A stretch of 16,376 nucleotides of DNA, taken from assembly GCA_030740315.1 (NCBI GenBank), contig JASLXN010000017.1, forward strand, positions 1 to 16,376, given 5' to 3'. Under the pieces are notes generated by a model. It was given only the letters and a program-made list of their open reading frames with translations. It was not told where the DNA came from and did no database searches. Within the stretch, counting starts at the first letter, position 1; each line of letters starts with the position of its first letter. Both the position numbers and the translations under genes were made by a program. Positions 7,707 to 13,728 of the stretch are shown here, piece after piece. Origin of the DNA: Dehalococcoidia bacterium (lineage in GTDB: Bacteria > Chloroflexota > Dehalococcoidia > JACVQG01 > JAHKAY01).

Positions 7707-8696
7707 TCACTGCCCCCAGACTTCAGCGCCGGGGGTGATAGACCGCCAGCCGCTGGTTGACGGCTGCCAGGCTGGAGTTGCCGGTGCCGCTACCGTAGCC
7801 GTACGCAAGGCCTCTTGTGGGGATCGGGAGAGGGGGGCGCGGCTTGTCCGCTTGCGCCAGAACTGGGGTTGCCGCTTCTCGTAGAAGGCGTTAGGGCCCT
7901 CATCCTTCTCCTCGCTCAGGGGGAAGCCCGGGGCGCGCTCATTTAGCAAACGCCCCATGGGGCCGGTAGCTCCCAGCAGCACATCCATCTGGGCGTCAAA
8001 ACTGGCCTTAAGTAACTCTATACAGGTGGGGCTCATGGACAGCAACTCCTCGCACCATGTGTCCACCTCTGTGTCCATCTGGTCTATGGGCACTACATTG
8101 TTCACCAACCCCATCTCCAAGGCCTGCTGAGCAGTATATCGCCGGCAGAGGTACCATATCTCGCGGGCCTTTTTGGCCCCCACAATATTGGTCAAGTAGC
8201 TCACCAGCCAGCCGTGTGCCGGGCTGGCCACCCGGGGCCCGTTCTGTCCGAAGACGGCGTTGTCAGCGGCTATGGTGAAATCACAGCAGTAGGCGGTATG
8301 GTTTCCAGCGCCGATGGCATAGCCCCTAACCGCGGCGATACTGGGAATCCGGCAATTTCTCAGGGAATCATTGACCTGCATCTGGGCCTGGGCCTCCGGG
8401 TTATCAAACTGGCTGCGGAACTCGGGGGTGCTCTCCCACTTGACATCGCCCCCGCTGCTGAAGGCGTTGTCCCCGGCGCCGGTGAGTACTAACGCGCCGA
8501 GGTTGCTATCATCGCTGGCGTTGTTTATTGCCAACACCATCTCTCGGAAGGTGTGCCCCGTAGTGGCGTTGAGCACCTGGGGCCGGTTGATAGTTATCCG
8601 GGCCACCCCGCCACCCATCTCTACATGCTGTTTCTTCTCATAGATTATATCGGTGAATTCAAATCCTGGGACACGCTGCCACGCCGACCAAGCCAT
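7707..8696 (-). CDS. MenB/BadI-like crotonase with C-terminal tag (predicted BMC cargo)
   Basis: This 329-residue crotonase has a core (about residues 14-283) closest in pattern to naphthoate synthase MenB and 2-ketocyclohexanecarboxyl-CoA hydrolase BadI: FTDIIYEK, FSSGGD (79-84) and GYAIGAG (125-131) as oxyanion-hole segments, AADNAVFGQNGP, and KKAREIWYLCRRYTAQQALEMGLVN-type sequence. The two glutamates of true enoyl-CoA hydratases are absent (His133 and Gly153 by my hand alignment). The aspartate in the VGS-x-D-x-G motif of MenB and BadI is also missing (VASPAHG, Ala160). The reaction is therefore uncertain: C-C bond hydrolysis, Claisen/retro-Claisen or decarboxylation are options. Residues about 284-316 are a linker, ending in WRSITPGA (317-324) plus EVWGQ. 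AGGAGG precedes ATG 8696. Confidence 0.92.
   Translation of the reverse strand: MAWSAWQRVPGFEFTDIIYEKKQHVEMGGGVARITINRPQVLNATTGHTFREMVLAINNASDDSNLGALVLTGAGDNAFSSGGDVKWESTPEFRSQFDNPEAQAQMQVNDSLRNCRIPSIAAVRGYAIGAGNHTAYCCDFTIAADNAVFGQNGPRVASPAHGWLVSYLTNIVGAKKAREIWYLCRRYTAQQALEMGLVNNVVPIDQMDTEVDTWCEELLSMSPTCIELLKASFDAQMDVLLGATGPMGRLLNERAPGFPLSEEKDEGPNAFYEKRQPQFWRKRTSRAPLSRSPQEALRTATVAAPATPAWQPSTSGWRSITPGAEVWGQ
7725..7750. repeat. 26-base direct repeat, copy 2 (encodes WRSITPGA in the crotonase)
   Basis: Perfect second copy of 7640-7665, offset by 85 bases, in the same orientation and reading frame sense. It encodes the WRSITPGA tag just before the C-terminal EVWGQ of the crotonase. Its presence in two unrelated enzyme genes points to recent copying or gene conversion of a tag module. 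Confidence 0.95.
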
Positions 8697-8749
8697 AGCT
8701 TATTCCTCCTCTTGTTGCTTTATGGTGCGGGGTATCCGTGGGGAGTGCG

Positions 8750-9037
8750 TCAGAGGGCGCCCCCCCCACCGGCAATGGCTGACATAAAGGTTACATCATC
8801 GCGCTCGGACAGCGGTGTCTGCCACCCCGTAAACTGCTTGCCGTTGACCAGTACCATCATCCCCGGGCTGAGGTTCTGCTGCGGGTCCCGCAGCACATGG
8901 GTAAAGCCCTGCCCGTAGGCGGTCTCCAAGGCATGTGCCAGCCCCTCCAAAGTGGCCTGGTCAAGTTTTATGGTGTCTATCTCTTTGCCGGTTATGTTCC
9001 GGAACGAGCCGTAGAAGCGGACCCTGACCTCAGCCAT
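8750..9037 (-). CDS. MoaD/ThiS-like sulfur-carrier family protein 1
   Basis: This is a 95-residue beta-grasp protein with the MoaD pattern: VRVRFYGSFRNITGK at the start, LEGLAHALE helix, MVLVNGKQF strand-turn, and DDVTFMSAIAGGGG at the end. MoaD proteins carry sulfur as a C-terminal thiocarboxylate on Gly-Gly for molybdopterin synthesis, and AOR operons often hold a MoaD-like gene. Here two residues (Ala-Leu) follow the glycines, so the usual free GG end is missing unless it is processed. The Gly codons lie in a run of eight G. ATG 9037 overlaps the previous gene by 8 bases, and its Shine-Dalgarno AGGAGG lies within that gene's last codons. It is the most canonical of the three paralogs. Confidence 0.85.
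   Translation of the reverse strand: MAEVRVRFYGSFRNITGKEIDTIKLDQATLEGLAHALETAYGQGFTHVLRDPQQNLSPGMMVLVNGKQFTGWQTPLSERDDVTFMSAIAGGGGAL
8760..8767. repeat. Homopolymer run of eight C (G on the coding strand)
   Basis: Eight consecutive C on the plus strand sit exactly in the codons for the terminal glycines of MoaD-like protein 1. A one-base change in length would replace the Ala-Leu end: one extra G gives a tail that ends just before the crotonase start, while one G fewer opens a frame running into the crotonase gene out of phase. This could be a slippage-prone switch or plain coding of four glycines. Confidence 0.85.
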
Positions 9038-9287
9038 GGAAACCTCCTAACGGGGTCAAGAACAATACTTCATCCCCATCATACAGCGACGCCTCCCATT
9101 CCCTGGACCGCCCGTTCACCAGCACCGATACGCCACTGCACATTTTTCCGGAATCGGCCCAGATGGCTTGAAGGAACTGCCGCCCATATATGCGCCCCAA
9201 GGTGGGACTGGAGATTTCCAGCAATTCGTCCTTTCTCCGAACCCTTTCTTCAAAAACGCCCTGAAAGCGGATGTGAAGCCTGGTCAC
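9030..9287 (-). CDS. MoaD-like protein 2 (short variant)
   Basis: This 85-residue paralog of the next MoaD-like protein starts TRLHIRFQGVFEERVRRKDE and ends EVLFLTPLGGFHG. Compared with its neighbour it lacks about six residues after PTL, in the part that forms the first helix of the beta-grasp fold, so the fold may be altered. The Gly-Gly is followed by Phe-His-Gly. The start codon is GTG at 9287, chosen because AGGAGT lies 7 bases before it and the start aligns with the paralog (TRLxxRFQGVF). The codons for its terminal Gly-Gly double as the ribosome-binding site of MoaD-like protein 1. Function is inferred only from fold family and from its place next to AOR. Confidence 0.8.
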   Translation of the reverse strand: MTRLHIRFQGVFEERVRRKDELLEISSPTLGRIYGRQFLQAIWADSGKMCSGVSVLVNGRSREWEASLYDGDEVLFLTPLGGFHG

Positions 9288-9298
9288 CTGAATGACTC

Positions 9299-9574
9299 CT
9301 AAAGGATACCTCCGAAGGCTGTTAGGAACAGCACCTCATCACCGTCCAGGAGAGGTGCGTCCCAGTTGTTGGGCTGTCCGTTAACTAGGACCGACATACC
9401 GGCCCCCATCTTGTGGGGGGCGCCAGACACCAGTTTGGAGAAGCGTGGGCCATAAAGGCCCTCCAAGGTGGCTACGGTGGTATTCAGGGTGGGGTTGGGC
9501 AACTCCAGAGCCTGGTCTTTCCGCTGTGTCAGCTCCTTAAAAACACCCTGGAAGCGGAGGTTCAGCCTGGTCAT
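9299..9574 (-). CDS. MoaD-like protein 3
   Basis: This 91-residue beta-grasp protein starts TRLNLRFQGVFKELTQRKDQ, has TVATLEGLYG for the helix and MSVLVNGQPNNWDAPLLDGDEVLFL for the last strands, and ends FGGIL. As in its two neighbours, residues (Ile-Leu) follow the Gly-Gly. It begins 9 bases after the AOR stop, with a purine-rich AAAGGGGGGG ribosome-binding stretch before ATG 9574, and is separated from MoaD-like protein 2 by 11 bases. It could be the sulfur carrier or chaperone for the AOR tungstopterin, comparable in position to AorD of aromatic AOR clusters, or a structural subunit. Confidence 0.82.
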   Translation of the reverse strand: MTRLNLRFQGVFKELTQRKDQALELPNPTLNTTVATLEGLYGPRFSKLVSGAPHKMGAGMSVLVNGQPNNWDAPLLDGDEVLFLTAFGGIL

Positions 9575-9583
9575 TCCCCCCCT

Positions 9584-11548
9584 TTAGCCTACCAGGAACC
9601 CTTCTCGAGCCAGGACATCCGCGACATCCTTCAGGTCAAGGTCTTCCAGTGTCTCCCGTTTCTGAAGGCTGGTGGCGGGGTCCCATCCCTGCCACATATA
9701 GTACTCGGTGAGGGTATGGTCCAGATAGTCGCTCGCTTTAATACCTGCGGGTGTGGGGCCGGGATCCGCCAGGGGTTCGTTCATCCAGCGGTCACACAGC
9801 AGGTCGTCTTGGCGGGCATAGCCCAGACGGCTGTTAAAGGCCTTCTCCATGTTGGCGGTGCGCTTGCCCACCAGGTATATCTCCTCCGGGGTGATAGGCA
9901 TGCCGGTGACGGCCGTATAGGCTGCGGTATGAGTGCCCGGCGGCAGGTTAATGGGGTCAAACAGGGCCACTAGGATGCAGACCCCCAGGCAGTTGTAGGT
10001 GCAGGTGATGTGCTCGGTGATGGCGGAGAGACCTCCTTTGAGGTCGGGCACAAACCGGTGTCCGGCATCGGGTCTGCCCAGCAGGGCCTCGGAGATATCC
10101 GTCCGGCCCATCTTGTCCACCAGAGTGACCGCTTTAAGGTGGTCGCAGCCCCGGGAGGACACGGCCATGTTGGTCATCCAGGTGCCGAAGGGGCGTAGCT
10201 CCTCGTTGATAACAGAGCCCCCCTTGCCGTAGACGCAGTACTTGAGCACCGGCACGCCCTTTATCTCCTCGAGCCTGCTACCTCCCTGGAAGGCGCCGCC
10301 GCGGAAAATCTCTCCCAAGCGGTTGCGCTGGAAGACGATGGACTCCATCACCTTATCCACTGCATCCACATTGCCCCACTCCATGGTTATCGGCTCACCC
10401 GTCCACTCCTGCATATCCCGCGCCGTCACGATGCCCCGCTCCCACAACTCCATGAGGAAGGCGCAGATATTGCCTATCTCCAGAAAATCTACGGCGTAGT
10501 CGGAGGTGATTGCATAGAAATGGCTGATGGCGGCGTAGTCCGGTATGTTGCACATGGACCCGAACGATGCCACGGTGAGGTATTCGGGTTTGTCGCCGAC
10601 CCCCCGGTATTTGTGGGCCAGGGGTGTCTCGTGGCCCTCAACGCGGTGGAAGGCGGAGCAGGCGGTGGAGCAGCCCGGGGAGCAGGCGATAGGCCGAATT
10701 TTTAATAGGGAGGTGTAGACGCTGGCGGTTATCTTATCATGCAGTTCCGGGGGGTTGACTATGCCCTGGCTGTTCTTGTAGGGATTACTGCCCACCGTAT
10801 CGTATATATCCACGGCCTGCAGGGTGCCCTCTTTCTTCCATGTCTCCATGATGGGCAGCGCCTGCATGCGCTCAATCATGTCCACGGACTGGTTGAAGAA
10901 CGTTTGAGGGTCTGTGGCCCGGATGCCTTTGGTGCCTTTGAAGGCGATAGCCTTGAGGTTTTTGGATCCCATCACCGCACCGCCGCCGCAACGCCCGGCG
11001 GAGCGCCAGCCGCTATTGGTGATGCTGGCAAAGGTCACCAGGTTCTCCCCAGCGGGGCCGATGCAGGCAGTCTCCACCTCATTGTCCCCCACCTCCGCTT
11101 TAATGGCGTTGTTGGCCTCTTTGGCCCCCCTGCCCCATATCCTGCCGGCGTCCCGTAGCTCCACCTGGTCGTTGTTGATATATAGGTATACCGGGCGGCG
11201 CGCCCGCCCCGTTATTACCAGGTGGTCATAGCCCGCCCAGCGCATCATGGAGCCGAAGACTCCCCCGGCCACCGAATCAGCGAACATGTTATAGGCCGGG
11301 CCTTTGAAGGTGAATTTGGTCTTGCTCCCCTGGCCGAAGGAGGTGCCCCCCAGGGGTCCCAAGCCTATTATGAGCACATTGTCCGGGCTGAGGGGGTCTA
11401 TTTTGGGGTCCACCTTGAGGAAGTGCTCCCAAAGCAACCAGTCGTTGATGCCCTCGCCGCCGATGAACTTCCTGGCTATATCCCTGGGGATAGGCTCACG
11501 GGTCACCATCTCGCTGCTCAGGTCAATTCTAAGTATATCGCCATACAT
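9584..11548 (-). CDS. aor: Tungsten/molybdenum aldehyde:ferredoxin oxidoreductase family enzyme
   Basis: AOR enzymes oxidise aldehydes to acids, or reduce acids, with ferredoxin; the family also includes BamB of benzoyl-CoA reductase. I chose ATG 11548 (654 residues) because AGGAG lies 6 bases before it and MYGDILRIDL matches AOR starts; a TTG six bases further upstream has no room for a ribosome-binding site. The pterin-binding segment RCGGGAVMGSKNLKAI is at about 186-201. Iron-sulfur ligands appear as C289, C293 and C297 (C-x3-C-x3-C) with C524 in NCLGVC; typical AOR has C-x2-C-x3-C, so the first spacing is changed. The Asp often found before the fourth cysteine is Asn here. No WRSITPGA tag is present. 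The partner iron-sulfur gene ends 12 bases upstream. Confidence 0.96.
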   Translation of the reverse strand: MYGDILRIDLSSEMVTREPIPRDIARKFIGGEGINDWLLWEHFLKVDPKIDPLSPDNVLIIGLGPLGGTSFGQGSKTKFTFKGPAYNMFADSVAGGVFGSMMRWAGYDHLVITGRARRPVYLYINNDQVELRDAGRIWGRGAKEANNAIKAEVGDNEVETACIGPAGENLVTFASITNSGWRSAGRCGGGAVMGSKNLKAIAFKGTKGIRATDPQTFFNQSVDMIERMQALPIMETWKKEGTLQAVDIYDTVGSNPYKNSQGIVNPPELHDKITASVYTSLLKIRPIACSPGCSTACSAFHRVEGHETPLAHKYRGVGDKPEYLTVASFGSMCNIPDYAAISHFYAITSDYAVDFLEIGNICAFLMELWERGIVTARDMQEWTGEPITMEWGNVDAVDKVMESIVFQRNRLGEIFRGGAFQGGSRLEEIKGVPVLKYCVYGKGGSVINEELRPFGTWMTNMAVSSRGCDHLKAVTLVDKMGRTDISEALLGRPDAGHRFVPDLKGGLSAITEHITCTYNCLGVCILVALFDPINLPPGTHTAAYTAVTGMPITPEEIYLVGKRTANMEKAFNSRLGYARQDDLLCDRWMNEPLADPGPTPAGIKASDYLDHTLTEYYMWQGWDPATSLQKRETLEDLDLKDVADVLAREGFLVG

Positions 11549-11560
11549 GGGCAACTCCTG

Positions 11561-12622
11561 TTATTTCTGCGGATTCCTCAGGTTGAGCAGGCGTTTGATG
11601 CGGGTGGCCTCCGCAGGCTCCACAAAGGCCAGGGCCGCTACTTTGCCCCCCGGCCAGTGGGGTGGGTGGAACTCCGGCCGGTCCTGGCAAACCGTCACGC
11701 ACGCCGGGTTGCCGCCGCAGAGGTCACATTTCAGTATCTGTCCCTGGGGAGCTATTTGAATGGAGCCGAAGGGGCAGGCATGTACGCAGTTATAGCACCG
11801 GGTACACTTGCCCTCATCAAACATCACCACTCCTGGCAGATTGGAGGCCCAGAACAGGGCTTTGGTGGGGCAGGACTGCTCGCAAGGGGCTGGGTTGCAG
11901 TGGTGACAGATGGTAGGCTCTATGATGCCCTCTTCCCGTATCTGGTTGACCCTTATACGGGACAGGTACGGGTTCATGATGCCCTCGTGGGTCAGCGAGC
12001 AGGCCAGCTCACATAGCTGGCAGCCTACACAAACCCCCTGCAGGACTATTAGGTCTTTTTGCACCGGCACCCCAGAGGGGGATAGCACCACAGGGGCCGC
12101 CAAGTCGCTCTTTTCCTGTGGCGGTGCCACAACATGTGGTATCCAGTTGGGCGACGGTGGTGGGGTGGGGGTGGAGTGGGGCACCGATATACTGGGCGTG
12201 GTGGGTGGTGCCTGGATAATTGAGGAAGACGGTACCACTATCGTGGGTGTCGGTGCAGAGGTGGGTGGCGGGGTGGTGGTAGGTGGTGGTGGTGGGGAAG
12301 GAGCAATGCCCGCTCCTCCCGCTCCCATTGAAGGGGCCGGTGGGGGTGGGGGGGGCAAGCCTGCCCCCGGGGTGGGGGCCGGAGAAGCGCCGGCTGCAGG
12401 GGTGGGGGCCGCAGGCGCCGGTGCGCTGGAAGGTAGAGTGATGGCGTTCACAGGGCAGTTCTTGACGCACATCTCGCACATCACGCACTTCTCAGGCCTG
12501 GTGGGTACCGCCTTTCTGTTTACAAGGTCAAAAACACCGGTGGGGCAAACACGGACGCAGTTGCCACAGCCGGTGCACAAACCCCGGTCAACCGTAACCT
12601 GTGAAACTAGTGGTGTGGTCAT
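11561..12622 (-). CDS. Six-cluster iron-sulfur protein with central Pro-rich linker (AOR electron partner)
   Basis: The 353-residue protein has three parts. Residues 1-62 form a 2[4Fe-4S] ferredoxin (C16, C19, C22, C26 and C46, C49, C52, C56). Residues about 63-190 are a low-complexity Pro/Thr/Ala/Ser linker. Residues about 191-353 hold sixteen cysteines in a DmsB/HycB-like four-cluster module (C198-C208, C239-C251, C273-C283, C299-C312). It should pass electrons between AOR and other carriers, like the small ferredoxin subunits of bacterial AOR complexes. A longer reading to 12793 has a non-ferredoxin start overlapping the upstream gene; ATG 12622 has AAAGAGG upstream and begins just before the first cysteines. 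The linker could let the two halves reach across or along the compartment shell (inference). Confidence 0.92.
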   Translation of the reverse strand: MTTPLVSQVTVDRGLCTGCGNCVRVCPTGVFDLVNRKAVPTRPEKCVMCEMCVKNCPVNAITLPSSAPAPAAPTPAAGASPAPTPGAGLPPPPPPAPSMGAGGAGIAPSPPPPPTTTPPPTSAPTPTIVVPSSSIIQAPPTTPSISVPHSTPTPPPSPNWIPHVVAPPQEKSDLAAPVVLSPSGVPVQKDLIVLQGVCVGCQLCELACSLTHEGIMNPYLSRIRVNQIREEGIIEPTICHHCNPAPCEQSCPTKALFWASNLPGVVMFDEGKCTRCYNCVHACPFGSIQIAPQGQILKCDLCGGNPACVTVCQDRPEFHPPHWPGGKVAALAFVEPAEATRIKRLLNLRNPQK

Positions 12623-12639
12623 CAGGACGCCTCTTTCTG

Positions 12640-12918
12640 TTACAGGTCGTAAAGCTCTAGAAACTCGGGTGTGGGGTTGGGAATGACCGTGCCCCGTATC
12701 TGGACGCCTCCGGAGTCCGTATAGCTGCTGAGCGCGGAGTTTACCGCCTGACTTACGGCGTTTATGTCTCCTGCCACATAGACCGCAATCCAAATACCGC
12801 CCACTAGGTCATACTTGATGGTGCGGACATTGGCCGACTTGAGCATTTGGTCCAGCCCTGCGGTGGCTACTCCCCAGCTATTTGTCTCTAGAATGCCTAT
12901 GGCGTGACGCTGCATCAT
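12640..12918 (-). CDS. One-domain BMC shell protein (BMC-H)
   Basis: This 92-residue protein is a single PF00936-type BMC domain, the hexamer that tiles microcompartment facets. It shows AIGILET at the start, the GLDQMLKSANV helix, the YDLVGGIWIAVYVAGD pore strand, DINAVSQAVNSAL helix and the TVIPNPTPEF tail that corresponds to the canonical VIPRPH ending. Residues facing the pore are in the LVGGIW segment. It begins 3 bases after the tandem-domain gene and lies just before the iron-sulfur gene. It is the only plain BMC-H in the window, so it is likely the major facet protein (inference). Confidence 0.97.
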   Translation of the reverse strand: MMQRHAIGILETNSWGVATAGLDQMLKSANVRTIKYDLVGGIWIAVYVAGDINAVSQAVNSALSSYTDSGGVQIRGTVIPNPTPEFLELYDL

Positions 12919-12921
12919 GGT

Positions 12922-13716
12922 CTAACCCTCCTCTTGGCCCTGCTGCTCAGCGGGCTCGGCCTTTTTCTCAGCCTTGGTGGGGCGCGGGGTATCACCGTCG
13001 GCCGGGGGTGCTGAAAGCCGCAGTCGGTGTGGGAGGGCCAGGCTGAAGCCAGTGATAGTACTGATGTCGTACCGAGACGGGATGGTCTCCGCCGTGTCAA
13101 CCTCGGGGCGGGCCATAATATCGCTGCTGACAAAACGGCCGCCGTCTCTGGCCATGGCGGATGCCCCGTCCACCGCCGTGCGCACCGCACCCACATCTCC
13201 CTGTGCCCACAGCACATAGCGGGGCGGGATGCCGCCGTATCCTGAGAAGCTGACATTGGCCCCTTTCAGCATCATGTCTAGGGCCAGAATGGCGCTTACG
13301 AAACCCAGGACCTCAACATAACCGATGGAGTTCCCAGAGACCTGTCTCTGCCGGGAGGGTGCCCGGCCGCTTACCCAGTCCCAGGTCTGAGGGGCTGGGT
13401 TGGCCAGCAGGCAGGAGTTGAGGGCCGGGAAAGGCAACGGGCCGCCCAGTACCTTGCTAATGGCGTCCGCGGCCACTCCTGTCTGGGTAAGCCTGTCCGC
13501 CGCCCGGTGCCCTGCCTCCACGGACGCGCGCACCGCTCCGACATTGCCGGCGATGCAGCAGATGGCCCATCCCAGGCCTATCTTCTCCCAGCGGACTACT
13601 TCTACATTAGCCGCCTTGAGCATGGCATCTGTGGATTCCACCAGGGGCAGCAGCCCCAAAGTCTCTACCACCCCCAGGCTCCCTTGGCGAATTTCCGGGT
13701 TGTTTGCTTGAGCCAT
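12922..13716 (-). CDS. Two-domain BMC shell protein (BMC-T) with charged tail
   Basis: The 264-residue protein has two BMC domains, about residues 12-107 (SLGVVETLGLLPLVESTDAM..., ending LLANP) and 130-205 (GYVEVLGFVSAILALDMM..., ending IMARP). BMC-T proteins form trimers that mimic hexamers and often act as gated or larger pores. Domain 1 has an insertion of about 25 residues before LLANP; domain 2 is more divergent, with GGIPPR in the pore loop. A C-terminal tail (about 206-264) ends in an Ala/Pro/Lys/Glu-rich stretch that may be disordered. ATG 13716 has AGGAAAGGGG upstream, 12 bases after the three-domain gene. Confidence 0.95.
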   Translation of the reverse strand: MAQANNPEIRQGSLGVVETLGLLPLVESTDAMLKAANVEVVRWEKIGLGWAICCIAGNVGAVRASVEAGHRAADRLTQTGVAADAISKVLGGPLPFPALNSCLLANPAPQTWDWVSGRAPSRQRQVSGNSIGYVEVLGFVSAILALDMMLKGANVSFSGYGGIPPRYVLWAQGDVGAVRTAVDGASAMARDGGRFVSSDIMARPEVDTAETIPSRYDISTITGFSLALPHRLRLSAPPADGDTPRPTKAEKKAEPAEQQGQEEG

Positions 13717-13728
13717 TTATCCCCTTTC

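Noticed and set aside
10983..11030. SGWRSAG in the AOR as a third copy of the WRSITPGA tag
   Set aside because: It lies inside the AOR pterin-binding region at a family-conserved position and shares only SGWRS with the crotonase copy, so it is chance likeness.
11910..12686. Long plus-strand frame with a glycine-rich product (258 residues)
   Set aside because: It is the antisense of the Pro-rich linker and cysteine motifs of the iron-sulfur gene; glycine runs arise from reversed proline codons.
12623..12793. N-terminal extension of the iron-sulfur protein reading (starting MDCGLCGRRH)
   Set aside because: It overlaps the BMC-H gene, is arginine-rich without family likeness, and ATG 12622 has its own ribosome-binding site directly after the BMC-H stop.
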